Source: Providencia vermicola | Lineage (GTDB): Bacteria > Pseudomonadota > Gammaproteobacteria > Enterobacterales > Enterobacteriaceae | Direction of reading: 5' to 3' | NCBI RefSeq assembly: GCF_020381325.1 | Contig: NZ_JAGSPI010000008.1 | Coordinates: forward strand, 1 to 64,000 | DNA: 64,000 bases | Shown: in pieces, positions 47,755 through 57,012 of the stretch | Numbering within the stretch: the first letter of the stretch is position 1 | Layout: each line of letters opens with the position of its first letter | Notes under the pieces: generated by a model | Told to the model about the DNA's origin: nothing | What the model saw: the letters and a program-made list of their open reading frames with translations, nothing else | Database searches by the model: none | Made by a program: the position numbers and the translations under genes

Positions 47755-48819
47755 ATGAATCGTTATATTGGACGAACAGCCATCGCTTGTGTGTTGTTAT
47801 TATTGGCGGCCTGTGTTTTAGTATTTTTGACTAGCCATTTTGAGGATTTTGATTTTGACGAGAGGATTCAGGAAGAGCTGACATTTGAATCTCAGGGAAT
47901 CACGTTATCTGGCACTTTGCTACAGCCAAATCATCAACGTCCAGTAGCCGTTGCGGTTATCATTCACGGTGATGGCCCTCAAGACCGTTATTCAAACAGC
48001 GGTTATAATCCATTATTTAATACACTTCTAGATGCCAATGTTGCTGTCTTTTCATGGGATAAAGCGGGAATCGGTCATAGCCAAGGTAATTGGCTACATC
48101 AATCAATGGCAAACCGAGCTGAAGAGGCGGTCGCGGCATTAAAGCTGATGCAGTCTCGTTACCCTGATATTCAAGTGGGGTATTTGGGTTTTTCTCAAGC
48201 AGGATGGGTGATCCCGATAGCCGCTGGGCAGTCACGTCCTAATTTTTCGGTGATCATTGGGGGGGCGGTTAACTGGCGTAGGCAAGGGCTGTTTTTTCAA
48301 AGTCTGCGTTATGCTCAGGAAGGCAAATCCACCGTCGAAATTGAGCGCTTACTCGCAAAAGAACAAAAAGAAAATGATGCGATATTTGGCGAAAATGGGA
48401 CTAAAGATCCGCATCAACGCACCGATATGACATCAGATAGATTTGATTTTGTTGTCAAAAATTACCTAAGTGATTCTTCTTTAGATCTCTCTAATATGAA
48501 TGGGCGTGTACTGGCTGTTTGGGGAACTAATGACCTGAATGTGGATGCTCAATTCAACGCGTGCCGTTACAAGTCTATTTTGTCTACTAATCCTCTAGCG
48601 AGCGTCATCGTATTGCCAAATGCAAGTCACGGGTTACTTCGATCACCTGAGTTTAATTATCAGCTTGAAAGTGATTGGCCTGTATGGCGGCAGGGGTATT
48701 TTTTGTGGTCTGGGCGTGAAGCTTACTCCCCCAATGGGTTGAAGGTCATTGTTGAATGGATAAAAAATGAAAAGCCAAACTTAATGCCATATGATGTGGT
48801 ATGTAAGTCTGGTGGGTAG
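47755..48819 (+). CDS. Alpha/beta hydrolase, envelope-anchored
   Basis: 354-aa alpha/beta hydrolase of the serine-aminopeptidase / YqiA-like type. The nucleophile elbow is GYLGFSQAGW (near residue 143), the acid is in WGTNDLN (near 258) and the His in NASHGLLR (near 288), so the triad looks complete. HGDGPQDRYS near 70 fits the oxyanion region. The N-terminus is hydrophobic (residues 7-27) and contains LLAAC at about residues 16-20, which fits a lipobox, so a lipoprotein or membrane-anchored enzyme is likely. The substrate is unknown. GAGGAAGG precedes the ATG. Confidence 0.82.
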   Translation: MNRYIGRTAIACVLLLLAACVLVFLTSHFEDFDFDERIQEELTFESQGITLSGTLLQPNHQRPVAVAVIIHGDGPQDRYSNSGYNPLFNTLLDANVAVFSWDKAGIGHSQGNWLHQSMANRAEEAVAALKLMQSRYPDIQVGYLGFSQAGWVIPIAAGQSRPNFSVIIGGAVNWRRQGLFFQSLRYAQEGKSTVEIERLLAKEQKENDAIFGENGTKDPHQRTDMTSDRFDFVVKNYLSDSSLDLSNMNGRVLAVWGTNDLNVDAQFNACRYKSILSTNPLASVIVLPNASHGLLRSPEFNYQLESDWPVWRQGYFLWSGREAYSPNGLKVIVEWIKNEKPNLMPYDVVCKSGG

Positions 48820-49782
48820 CAAGATTTTATCTGTATGGATAGGTGAGAATAAAATCGGATTGAGTCCCTAAAAAGACCAGGCATGTTGATAAAGACAGGC
48901 TGTAATATTCTGACCGTTTAAATTCGGCTTTTCCAAATTATGCCAGGAGACTGTGATGAGTAAAGAGCAAGTTGGCGGCAGCTTGCTCAATGACTATCTA
49001 CAACATAGTTATATTACCAAGAAGGTAAAAGCCAGACTGAAGTTACCGCCCTAATGGGGGGCATATAACAGTCGTCAAATACAGACAGTCTATCCAAACG
49101 CAATCCATGCGGCAGCAGGCATGTTCGAATTCCCTTGGTCTACTCTTAAGAACAACATTCATACGAAAAGTATGCAAAGCTATATTTTCTTTTTAAATCA
49201 ATAGTATTTATCTTTTTTTAGTCTGTCTGATTCACTCTTTGTTTACTAGTTTCTACCCCTTTTGGGAAGCAAAATATGCTGCTCTCGGGTTAATCAGTTA
49301 GTAAAAGAGCGCCTCTATTACGCTAGGTATGAGCATTCATAACGTTACTACTTTTTTAATATGATGGTTTTTTATATATAAAAAACAGATCCACTCGTAA
49401 CAAAAGCTTGAATGGATGTAAGAAAATATCTAAAAAACCCTAATAATGCGTAAAAATAACACATTTGACTAATGTTAACTATTAATATTGATAATTATAT
49501 ATTAACTCACTTAAATTGGTTTGTTTTGCTGTTATTGGACAAATTATTGATAGATAACTCTGGTTTTTGTTGTTGTTGTTAACGAGGGGGAAAATGTTGG
49601 TTTTTTTATTTTTACTTTATTATCAGTTAGTTATTAATACTTATTTGGTTACATTCTATAGGTAAAATACATATTTTAAAGATATCTACGTACTCATTTT
49701 ATGGATAACATTTATCTCGTTCCCAACAACAGAAAGAATTTTAAATTAAATAACTTTTAAATATTAATACAAGGTATATATA
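48820..49782. other. Gene-poor region: abiEii remnant and AT-rich fimbrial upstream region
   Basis: 963 bases. At 48956-49054 there is a short open frame with a good AGGAGA (32 codons, MSKEQVGGSLLNDYLQ...), probably a gene fragment. From 49058 to 49201 lies a decayed abiEii 3' end. From about 49300 the sequence is extremely AT-rich and contains the promoter region of the fimbrial operon. I searched for a fim/mrp-type invertible segment and saw no convincing inverted repeats or recombinase gene. Confidence 0.6.
49058..49201 (+). pseudogene. Remnant of an AbiEii-type toxin gene
   Basis: Translation of 49061-49123 gives AYNSRQIQTVYPNAIHAAAG, then MFEFP, which aligns with IYDVWRIHTIHPHAIHAAAN and IFEYT of the intact AbiEii at 45737-46837. 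After a deletion of roughly 60 codons, the sequence around 49133-49190 reads LVYS-stop-EQHSYEKYAKLYF against LVYSQEPHSYEEASKSF, so a CAA codon has become TAA. The gene is therefore truncated at its 5' end, internally deleted and stopped. It shows that a second, diverged AbiE locus once stood here. Confidence 0.78.
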
Positions 49783-50313
49783 ATGAACAAAACTTTAATC
49801 GCATTATGTTTAGCATTAACCACAACGTCTATTTCTGCAATGGCAGCGGATGCAGGTTCAGGTAAAATTACTTTTAAAGGTACAGTAAATAGCGGCGCTT
49901 GCACAATTGCACCTTCTGACGTTAATAAAGAAGTTCAATTAGGTAATATTTCAGCTGCTAATTTAGCAACTGCAGGTAAAACAGGTCCATTAAATACATT
50001 TGAATTAAAATTACAAGATTGCCAATTAGATCCAAGTGCATCTGGCACACCATATTCTAAAGTAAAAATTGCTTTTAATGGCCAACCAGATTCCGCTAAA
50101 GCAGCATTATGGGCAAATACAGGAAGTGCAGATAACGTTGCAGTTGCATTCTTTAATAATGCAGGAAACCCAATTAAACCTGGTGATGTTTTAGAACAAA
50201 CACTGAAAGCATCTGAAACAACGATTATTTTATCTGCTCAAGTAGAATCAACAGGGGCTGCATCTTCAGGTAGCGTCAACTCTGTAGCGAACTATGTATT
50301 AAGCTACGAATAA
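49783..50313 (+). CDS. Major fimbrial subunit (type 1-like pilin)
   Basis: 176-aa chaperone-usher pilin. Signal peptide of about 22 residues (to SAMAADAG), then the pilin domain with GKITFKGTVNSGACTIAP (25-42), the paired Cys of the family (CTI near 40 and DCQ near 78) and the C-terminal donor-strand-accepting edge ending VANYVLSYE with the penultimate Tyr. First gene of a four-gene operon pilin-usher-chaperone-adhesin. A 16-bp perfect hairpin follows before the usher. Confidence 0.92.
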   Translation: MNKTLIALCLALTTTSISAMAADAGSGKITFKGTVNSGACTIAPSDVNKEVQLGNISAANLATAGKTGPLNTFELKLQDCQLDPSASGTPYSKVKIAFNGQPDSAKAALWANTGSADNVAVAFFNNAGNPIKPGDVLEQTLKASETTIILSAQVESTGAASSGSVNSVANYVLSYE

Positions 50314-50334
50314 GATAATCCGTCATTATGCATA

Positions 50335-50372
50335 AAATAAAGCTTTACGCGGGTTTGCGTAAAGCTTTATTT
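50335..50372 (+). promoter_or_regulatory. Long perfect hairpin between pilin and usher genes
   Basis: A 16-bp stem (50335-50350 with 50357-50372, core TAAAGCTTTACGC) and a 6-base loop, followed by TTTCCCC rather than a long T run. Its position fits an attenuator or an mRNA-stabilising 3' end that keeps pilin transcript in excess over usher transcript. Confidence 0.8.
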
Positions 50373-50401
50373 CCCCTCCCTATTATCAGAAGAGTGAAAT
50401 C

Positions 50402-52885
50402 ATGTATTTTAAGAAAAAAAATATAGGTTATATTATCTCACTCATTATGTGTGGTGGGTATGCCAATGCTGAAACTTTTAATATTAATGCACTTAATTTA
50501 TCTGTCGAAGATAATATTGACTTAAGCTATTTTGAAAAAAATAGTTTAAGTGAAGGTTTGTATGAATCGGATATTATTTTAAATAATAAAAAAATTATCC
50601 GTGGTGAAAAAATTAAATTTATTAGCAATGATGGAATTATTGAGCCATGTATTACGGCACAATTAATAAAGCGATTTCCTTTAAATGAAGAAGCGAAGGA
50701 AACGTTAATGTTATCTCAAGAGGATAACTGTATTAATTTACATTCTCTTGATAAAAATATTACTGTCGATTTTAATGATAGTGAGCAAGTCCTTACGATT
50801 TCTATTCCACAAAAATACATGGAGTCCACCTATTCTTCGTGGGTTAGCCCTGAGATGCGTGATTACGGCATTGCGGGTTTAATTTTAGATTATACCATCA
50901 GTGATAATCATTTAGTTCGCAAAAATGAAGCTACACGTAACCAGTTATATGCGTTTGGGAATGTGGGGGCGAATTTTGCGCAATGGCGCTTACGAGCAAA
51001 TTATCAATATGAAAATAAACTGGTGGGGAAAGAAGGGCACAGCGATAAGAAAAATAGTCTGGATTGGGAGCAAGTGTACGCCTTTAGAGATATTGCGAGT
51101 CTATCTGCAAAGTTGTTTGCTGGGGAAATTTTCGTCAAATCAGACTTGTTTGACAGCGTACGTTTCAAAGGCGTGAGCATGTTTACGGATGAAAGTATGT
51201 TACCACCAAACTTAAGGGGCTATGCACCTCAAGTTACGGGTGTTGCTGCATCCAATGCAACCGTCACATTATCACAAAATGGCCGTATCATTAGCCAAGT
51301 CAAAGTTCCTGCGGGCCCGTTTGTCATTAAGGACATCAGTCAATCCGTGATGGGAACCATTGATGTTACTGTGGCCGAGGATAATGGTAAGGAAACCAAG
51401 TTTCAGTTTACAACAACCAATATTCCGTTTCTGACTCGTAAAGGTCAAGCTCGCTATGCGATGAATTTAGGTCAGTTATCCCCTAAAAACGGGACTTTTG
51501 CTAACGATAATTTTATGACTATCGAAAGCTCTGTCGGGGTATTGAGTCATACTTCTGTGTTTGGCGGGTTAGTGGCGACATCTGGAAATAAATACCAAGC
51601 AATTAACGTAGGTATAGGTCAAAACCTCGGGTTTTTAGGGGCTTTTTCGGTGGATATTACTCAATCTTATGCGGATACCTTACTGGGTCGTGAAAAAGGG
51701 AAAAGCTACCGTATTAACTACGCTAAAGATTTGCCAAGTATTGATGGCCAGTTGACATTAACGGGATATCGTTTTGCAGACAGAACCTTTAATTCATTAT
51801 CCAATTTTGTTGAGCAAAACTTTGCAGACAAGCAACATATAGATACGAATAAAGATAAGCATGTCTTTTCATTATCTTACGCTCAGCAATTACGCAGTAT
51901 TAATGCAAGTGCGAATATTACGGCATCACGTAAAACGTATTGGAATGGTAAGCAAAATAACTATTTCAGCGTAGGTTTAAATAAATTCTTTGATGAAGGT
52001 GTCATGAAAGGTGGCAACATCTCACTGTCTTTAAATCAAGTACGGGGGTCTAATGATAAAACGGATAATCAACTTTATTTGTCTGTGAGTAAGCCATTAA
52101 GCTCTGAAAATCAAAATGCATCACTATCCTACTTTGCATCTTATAGTGATAGCAGCAAGCGTTATACGAATAACGTAAATTACAGCCAACATGTTAATAA
52201 AGATACTAATTATAACCTAACTGCTTCAACGCAAGATGGACTGTCGGAAGGGATGGTCAGTACCTATGTTTCGCACGGTGGTGAGGCAGGGCAAATTCAG
52301 GCCACGGGGTCGTTATCGGACTCCATGACCTCACTCAGCATGACAATGAGTGGCTCAGTGACAGCGACACAGCACGGTATTTCAGCACACCGTTTAACGT
52401 ATCGTGACCAATCTCGTTTAGTGGTTGATGTACCAAAGGCAAAAGGTGTAGTTATTGAAAATAGCCATGCATCAACTAATCGCTGGGGGTTAGCAACTAT
52501 CAGTAATGTGCCGACCTACTATAATATGGAATATAAGGTTGATGTAAATAACTTACCAGAAAACGTCAATATTGATGATAACGTATTAGCGGCAACACTC
52601 ACTGATGGCGCAATAGGTTACGTTAAAATGGATGCGGATATTGGTCAGTCTTTGATAACAAGAATTAAGCTAGCTAATGGCCAGTACCCGCCATTAGGTT
52701 CCGTGGTGAAAAATAGCGTAACGGGTAAAGTTTCAGGCATTATTGCTGAATCAGGCATTGTGTACTTAACTGGGTTGAATATGGGCGATCAACTTAGTGT
52801 CAATTGGGGGGATGCGCAAGCATGTACATTCCTTGCTGACAGTCTCCTTGCTAAAAGCAGCGATTCAATTACTTGCAGTCACTAA
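50402..52885 (+). CDS. Fimbrial outer-membrane usher (FimD/PapC family)
   Basis: 827-aa usher that receives chaperone-subunit complexes and extrudes the fimbria through its 24-strand barrel. Signal peptide of about 23 residues, periplasmic N-domain (about 25-140), barrel with the plug and the block ESMLPPNLRGYAPQVTGVA (near residue 260-278), and C-terminal domains (about 660-827) with Cys pair (ACTF and TCSH). All usual parts are present. 88 bases after the pilin, 22 bases before the chaperone. Confidence 0.94.
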   Translation: MYFKKKNIGYIISLIMCGGYANAETFNINALNLSVEDNIDLSYFEKNSLSEGLYESDIILNNKKIIRGEKIKFISNDGIIEPCITAQLIKRFPLNEEAKETLMLSQEDNCINLHSLDKNITVDFNDSEQVLTISIPQKYMESTYSSWVSPEMRDYGIAGLILDYTISDNHLVRKNEATRNQLYAFGNVGANFAQWRLRANYQYENKLVGKEGHSDKKNSLDWEQVYAFRDIASLSAKLFAGEIFVKSDLFDSVRFKGVSMFTDESMLPPNLRGYAPQVTGVAASNATVTLSQNGRIISQVKVPAGPFVIKDISQSVMGTIDVTVAEDNGKETKFQFTTTNIPFLTRKGQARYAMNLGQLSPKNGTFANDNFMTIESSVGVLSHTSVFGGLVATSGNKYQAINVGIGQNLGFLGAFSVDITQSYADTLLGREKGKSYRINYAKDLPSIDGQLTLTGYRFADRTFNSLSNFVEQNFADKQHIDTNKDKHVFSLSYAQQLRSINASANITASRKTYWNGKQNNYFSVGLNKFFDEGVMKGGNISLSLNQVRGSNDKTDNQLYLSVSKPLSSENQNASLSYFASYSDSSKRYTNNVNYSQHVNKDTNYNLTASTQDGLSEGMVSTYVSHGGEAGQIQATGSLSDSMTSLSMTMSGSVTATQHGISAHRLTYRDQSRLVVDVPKAKGVVIENSHASTNRWGLATISNVPTYYNMEYKVDVNNLPENVNIDDNVLAATLTDGAIGYVKMDADIGQSLITRIKLANGQYPPLGSVVKNSVTGKVSGIIAESGIVYLTGLNMGDQLSVNWGDAQACTFLADSLLAKSSDSITCSH

Positions 52886-52907
52886 TGTGATTTAAATGGG
52901 TGAAAAA

Positions 52908-53639
52908 ATGACATTATTTAAAAAAGCACTTTCCATTGTTTTGTTATCAAGCGTAATGAGCCAAGCGTATGCAGTGCTTGGATTAGATAGAACCCGTATT
53001 ATTTTTAATGAAGCGGATGGTGGAACCAGCGTTGTTGTTGAAAACCAAGATACAGCCTCTTCATTCTTAGCACAAACCTGGATAGAAGACCAAAAGGGGG
53101 CAAAACTGACGAATTCATTAGTGGCGTTACCTTTTTTACAAAAAATAGGCCCTAAGCAGAAAAAACAAATTAAAATTGCTTATATGGATGGGCAAAATAT
53201 CTTACCTACGGATAGAGAAAGTTTGCTTTATTTCAATGTGTTAGGTATTCCACCGCAAGGAAAAGAGGCCAATGCTGTTCAATTTACCATTCAGTCACGT
53301 TTAAAATTGTTTTATCGACCAAAAGGCATTGATTACAAAATATCGGCAGATAAAGATTTTCAACGGGATTTAAAAGTCACGAAACAGGGGGGGAGTATTA
53401 CGTTATCGAATCCAACACCGTTTAATATTGTGATAACGAATATTAATGTCGATCAAAGTAAGGATAAAGATTTTCCTGAAGTGTTAGTTGCTCCGTTTAG
53501 TGATACTAAGGTGACATTAAAAAACCCGGCCTGGAACAGTTTTGAAATCGCTTATATTGATGATTTTGGTGGATTGAAATTTAATAAATACCAATGTGCA
53601 GCAGGGCAGACTTGCCAGCTATTACCACGGGCAAAATAA
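52908..53639 (+). CDS. Periplasmic fimbrial chaperone (FimC/PapD family)
   Basis: 243-aa chaperone, two Ig-like domains. Signal peptide to about SQAYAVLGLD; the subunit-anchoring Arg and Lys are in DRTRIIFNEADGG (near residue 29) and PKQKKQIKIAY (near 88). Two Cys near the C-terminus (QCAAGQTCQ) suggest an extra disulphide. The start at 52908 uses GGGTGA upstream; an in-frame ATG at 52896 is possible but adds an odd MGEK. Confidence 0.93.
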   Translation: MTLFKKALSIVLLSSVMSQAYAVLGLDRTRIIFNEADGGTSVVVENQDTASSFLAQTWIEDQKGAKLTNSLVALPFLQKIGPKQKKQIKIAYMDGQNILPTDRESLLYFNVLGIPPQGKEANAVQFTIQSRLKLFYRPKGIDYKISADKDFQRDLKVTKQGGSITLSNPTPFNIVITNINVDQSKDKDFPEVLVAPFSDTKVTLKNPAWNSFEIAYIDDFGGLKFNKYQCAAGQTCQLLPRAK

Positions 53640-53642
53640 ACA

Positions 53643-54629
53643 ATGCAAAATTTAAATTGCGTTAAAATGGCCGTGAAAAAACGGCTATGGCAAGGAGGCG
53701 TGTTTTCGCTCCTTTTGATGTCAGGGACAGCGGCTTATGCGGGGGTATCCTGCACGAAAAACCCTGGACTTCCTTGGAACCCACAACCCGAAATTAATAT
53801 CGATATGAATACAATCCCTGGTGAAACACCTCAAGGTACGCTACTCGGTACGGGAAGCTCTGGTTGGTTTTCATGGAATTGTAATTTTTCTGGAACAGAT
53901 GCACAGCGTACAATCTGGTTTAATAATCAGACACCACAAAGTATCAAAAATACATTACTGAGCAATGGGGTTCGGCTTTATCAAGAAAATATCTATGGCG
54001 GGAGCGTTGAAATAACCCAAACAAACACCCCATCACTAAAAGTGGGTTCATGGACCAGCGGGAATGCAAACGTCATGTTTGGCTACAATTATAAGGTCGT
54101 GAGAGGGACGGGGCAGCTGAAGTCATTTGATACAGGTCTTTTTACTGTGGGTTATCATAGAGACTATCTCGGTAAAAGCCTTGGTGATACCTATCAAGCA
54201 AGGATTATTGGAAAACTGGTGAATTACTGCCCAACGCCGATTGTTCACATGAGTAATAAAGTAGTTGATTTTAAAGAGTTAACTGTTGAAGATTTTGAGA
54301 GCGGTAAAACCGTTAAAGAGAATTTTTCATTAGATTTAGTGCCTGACTCAACTTGTGATGCTGCATTAGAAGTCAGTGTTGCATTCCAAAGTAATAGCGG
54401 TGTAATAAATAAAAAATACATGGTCTTTAATAATGGCTTACAAGCGGCAATTACCGATAGAAGCACCAATCAAATAGTCTCGTTTGACCAATATTATTAT
54501 AAAGGAAGTATCAGCAAACAAAAACCAGGCTATTTCCCTTACAGTGTTGAATTATCAAAAAAAGATAATGAAGCTATTAAATCAGGGCAGTTTAGTAACA
54601 CGGTGAATGTGTTGTTTACTTACCGCTAG
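53643..54629 (+). CDS. Fimbrial tip adhesin
   Basis: 328-aa protein with a signal peptide (to about AAYAGVSC) and two domains: a unique N-terminal receptor-binding-type domain (about 35-195, with SSGWFSWNCNFSGTDAQRTI) and a C-terminal pilin domain (about 200-328, CPTPIVHMSNKVVDF ... TVNVLFTYR). This two-domain plan is that of PapG/FimH-type tip adhesins; the ligand is unknown. Starts 3 bases after the chaperone stop and ends at a strong terminator. Confidence 0.85.
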   Translation: MQNLNCVKMAVKKRLWQGGVFSLLLMSGTAAYAGVSCTKNPGLPWNPQPEINIDMNTIPGETPQGTLLGTGSSGWFSWNCNFSGTDAQRTIWFNNQTPQSIKNTLLSNGVRLYQENIYGGSVEITQTNTPSLKVGSWTSGNANVMFGYNYKVVRGTGQLKSFDTGLFTVGYHRDYLGKSLGDTYQARIIGKLVNYCPTPIVHMSNKVVDFKELTVEDFESGKTVKENFSLDLVPDSTCDAALEVSVAFQSNSGVINKKYMVFNNGLQAAITDRSTNQIVSFDQYYYKGSISKQKPGYFPYSVELSKKDNEAIKSGQFSNTVNVLFTYR

Positions 54630-54930
54630 ATATTTTCAGGTATTATCGATATCTAACGCCCATCACGCTCGCGTGGTGGGTTTTTTTATGTCGAAAATCG
54701 TGTTTATTCGTTCAGATATGACGTAGTGGAGATAATCTGACGAACTGGCAGCGCTGTGCTACTGAGTAAAAGGAAGATGCATGGTTATCGGGATGCCAGC
54801 GTGGTTGGCATCAAGCTAATGAACTTTTGCCCTTTAATCTGCATTCATATGCTGGCTCCGTACAGACTCAAAAATTACAGGTATAATCCCCCATTATCTC
54901 ACTGACAATTTTATTGATGCGGAAATAGAA
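54630..54930. other. Spacer after the fimbrial operon
   Basis: Begins with the operon terminator. Beyond it no gene was recognised in the 240 bases before yaiL, which presumably carry the yaiL promoter. Confidence 0.5.
54659..54687 (+). terminator. Terminator of the first fimbrial operon
   Basis: CCCATCACGC (54659-54668) / GCGTGGTGGG (54671-54680, one G-U pair) followed by seven T, 30 bases after the adhesin stop. Confidence 0.92.
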
Positions 54931-55470
54931 ATGGCAAAACTCACTTTACAAGAACAGATGCTACAGGCAGGGCTTGTCACCAGTAAAAAAATGGCTAAAG
55001 TTCAACGAACTGCGAAAAAATCACGGGTACAAGCTCGGGAAGCCAGAGAAGCGGTAGAAGAAAACAAAAAAGCACAGCTTGAGCGTGACAAGCAGCTGAG
55101 TGAGCAACAAAAACAAGCGGTGCTATCAAAAGAATACAAAGCGCAAGTGAAGCAGCTGATTGAAATGAATAAAATTGAAATAGCGAAAGGCGATATCGCT
55201 TTTAACTTCACCGACAACAATGTCATCAAACAAGTGATGGTAGATAAAAACACACAAAAACAACTGATTAGTGGTCGCTTGGCAATTGCCCGTTTGATCA
55301 TTGATAACAGTGATGTAAATGGATACGCAATTATCCCTGCGGTTGTCGCTGATAAAATTACTCAAAGAGATGTGGATAGTATTGTATTAAATAATGCGTT
55401 GAGTGAGGAAGCTCAGGATGAAGATGATCCATATGCTGAGTTTAAGATCCCAGATGATTTGATGTGGTAA
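54931..55470 (+). CDS. yaiL: YaiL family protein (DUF2058)
   Basis: 179-aa cytosolic protein, the same length as E. coli YaiL. A basic, coiled-coil N-terminal half (KLTLQEQMLQAGLV, KKSRVQAREAREAVEENKKA) and a compact C-terminal half (ARLIIDNSDVNGYAIIPAVV) ending in DEDDPYAEFKIPDDLMW. Annotated in relatives as nucleoprotein- or polynucleotide-associated; function not settled. An ERIC element begins directly after its stop codon. Confidence 0.93.
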   Translation: MAKLTLQEQMLQAGLVTSKKMAKVQRTAKKSRVQAREAREAVEENKKAQLERDKQLSEQQKQAVLSKEYKAQVKQLIEMNKIEIAKGDIAFNFTDNNVIKQVMVDKNTQKQLISGRLAIARLIIDNSDVNGYAIIPAVVADKITQRDVDSIVLNNALSEEAQDEDDPYAEFKIPDDLMW

Positions 55471-55593
55471 TACTCGTCATACTTCAAGCTGCAGCGTTGT
55501 TGACCGCGTTCACTCGCACTAGTCACATACTTATGTATGCTCCTAGCGTCTCATTCTCTTGTCGCCTAGCTGCAACTTGAATTATTTAGAGTA
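55471..55593. repeat. ERIC element, second copy
   Basis: 123 bp, with the same ends TACTC/GAGTA and about 85 per cent the same as the copy at 3712-3834. It starts on the base after the yaiL stop codon and lies between it and the convergent pseudouridine synthase gene, so both 3' ends would carry the hairpin. Confidence 0.9.
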
Positions 55594-55617
55594 TTAAAGT
55601 TCGGGCTATATAGAGTG

Positions 55618-56316
55618 TTAGAACGGGCTACTATGAATAAAATGAAGTGGTTTGTGGCTAATTGGATGTGTAAAACGCAGTTCGTTGGCGTGTAACATCA
55701 GCCTTGGTGCATATTCTGTGCCAGGTAAACACTGGCCGCCATATAAATCACACCCCAAAATGGGATACCCCAAATATTGACAATGAATACGTAGCTGGTG
55801 GGTGCGCCCCGTTTCAGGGGTGAGCTGCACTCGCGTTAATGGGACAGTTGTACCACCCACTATTTCTTGTTGAAAGCGTTCCAGTACCAAATAACGGGAA
55901 CGTGCGGGTTTTCCATTCACTTTGCAAATAGACATTCGTGGAAATAACGCGGGGTCTTTTGCTATCGGCGCATCAATTATCCCTTCGTTATCATTCAAGT
56001 GCCCGCACAGTAGTGCTTGGTAAACTTTAGCAACAGTACGTTGGCTAAATTGTTGGCAAAGTACGGCATTGATGGCTTTATTAAGGGCAATAATCATCAG
56101 CCCTGAAGTACCAAAATCTAAGCGATGGACAAGGGTACAATTTGGAAATAGCTTCACTAGTCGATAATGTACAGAATCTAAATTTTGAGGGTTTTTCCCT
56201 GAAAGGCTGAGTAACCCCGAAGGTTTATTGATAATCAGTAAATATTCGTCTTGATAGAGAACATCAATCTGCTCATGGCAAGGCGGGGCAATAAAGGTAT
56301 CAATAATCGTAGACAT
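55618..56316 (-). CDS. RluA-family pseudouridine synthase
   Basis: 232-aa RluA-type enzyme. The catalytic Asp is in VHRLDFGTSGLM (near residue 67), and the family blocks DEYLLIINKPSGLLSLSG (near 23), KVYQALLCGH and TPETGRTHQLRIHCQYLGYPILGCDLYG (near 165) are present. There is no S4 domain. The size resembles RluA (219 aa) rather than RluC/D, but identity to E. coli RluA looks only moderate and the target uridine cannot be assigned. Convergent with yaiL across the ERIC element. Confidence 0.88.
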   Translation of the reverse strand: MSTIIDTFIAPPCHEQIDVLYQDEYLLIINKPSGLLSLSGKNPQNLDSVHYRLVKLFPNCTLVHRLDFGTSGLMIIALNKAINAVLCQQFSQRTVAKVYQALLCGHLNDNEGIIDAPIAKDPALFPRMSICKVNGKPARSRYLVLERFQQEIVGGTTVPLTRVQLTPETGRTHQLRIHCQYLGYPILGCDLYGGQCLPGTEYAPRLMLHANELRFTHPISHKPLHFIHSSPF

Positions 56317-56494
56317 CGACTTCTCTAAATAAAAAAGGGGAAAGAATAATAACTAATTTATCATCTGCCGTCGCCTTGGGATGTTGTAAATTTATCATCC
56401 AGCTAAAAACCAAAGGCATGGTCTGAGCCTACATTGTGCTTTATACTGCCGTCAGAGAAACTGAGTTTAAAACGATTAATTAGGTGGTAATGCA

Positions 56495-56980
56495 ATGAAA
56501 GGAACAATCACAACGTGGTTTGAAGATAAAGGCTTTGGATTTATCAAAGATGAGAACGGAGATAACCGTTATTTCCATGTGATTAAGGTTGCTAACCCTG
56601 AACTGATCAAAAAGGGTGCAGAAATCACCTTTGAACCAACAACCAATAATAAAGGTTTGTCTGCTTTTGCTGTTAAAGTGATCCCTGAAAGCAAGTATAT
56701 TTTTATTGCGGGCGAGCGTTTGAAAATCACTTCAATTAAATCTTTCCTTGTATACAGTGAAGAAGTTCCCGCAGATGCAGGTATTGATAAAGCGAATACC
56801 GTGTTATCGGTCGGTGCGCTGATGAGCAGTATTCGCCCAAAAACGGAAATTAAACCTGGTGATATGCGCTCACTGAAAAAATTAGCTATCACTACGCTAC
56901 ATGGCACTACATTGACATTTTCAGAAGATGAAATCGATATTGAAGAAACGGTAAAACGATTGAATTCATGTAAGAATTAA
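56495..56980 (+). CDS. Cold-shock-domain protein with extra C-terminal domain
   Basis: 161 aa. The first 62 residues are a cold-shock domain: MKGTITTWFEDKGFGFIKDENGD (RNP1-like KGFGFI at 12-17) and RYFHVIKV in place of the canonical VFVHFS of RNP2. The rest (about 68-161) is an uncharacterised domain without transmembrane helices. The domain plan differs from CspA-type proteins (70 aa) and from the membrane-linked DUF1294 fusions. It probably binds nucleic acid. Followed by a hairpin at 57013. Confidence 0.8.
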   Translation: MKGTITTWFEDKGFGFIKDENGDNRYFHVIKVANPELIKKGAEITFEPTTNNKGLSAFAVKVIPESKYIFIAGERLKITSIKSFLVYSEEVPADAGIDKANTVLSVGALMSSIRPKTEIKPGDMRSLKKLAITTLHGTTLTFSEDEIDIEETVKRLNSCKN

Positions 56981-57012
56981 TCCTTGGATAGAGCAGAAAA
57001 TTGATGAATACC

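Noticed and set aside
48956-49054. 32-codon frame with a good Shine-Dalgarno
   Set aside because: Too short and unmatched to call a gene; it stands beside the abiEii remnant and is more likely a fragment.
49300-49782. Phase-variable invertible promoter (fim/mrp type) upstream of the pilin gene
   Set aside because: No pair of inverted repeats of useful length and no tyrosine recombinase gene was seen.
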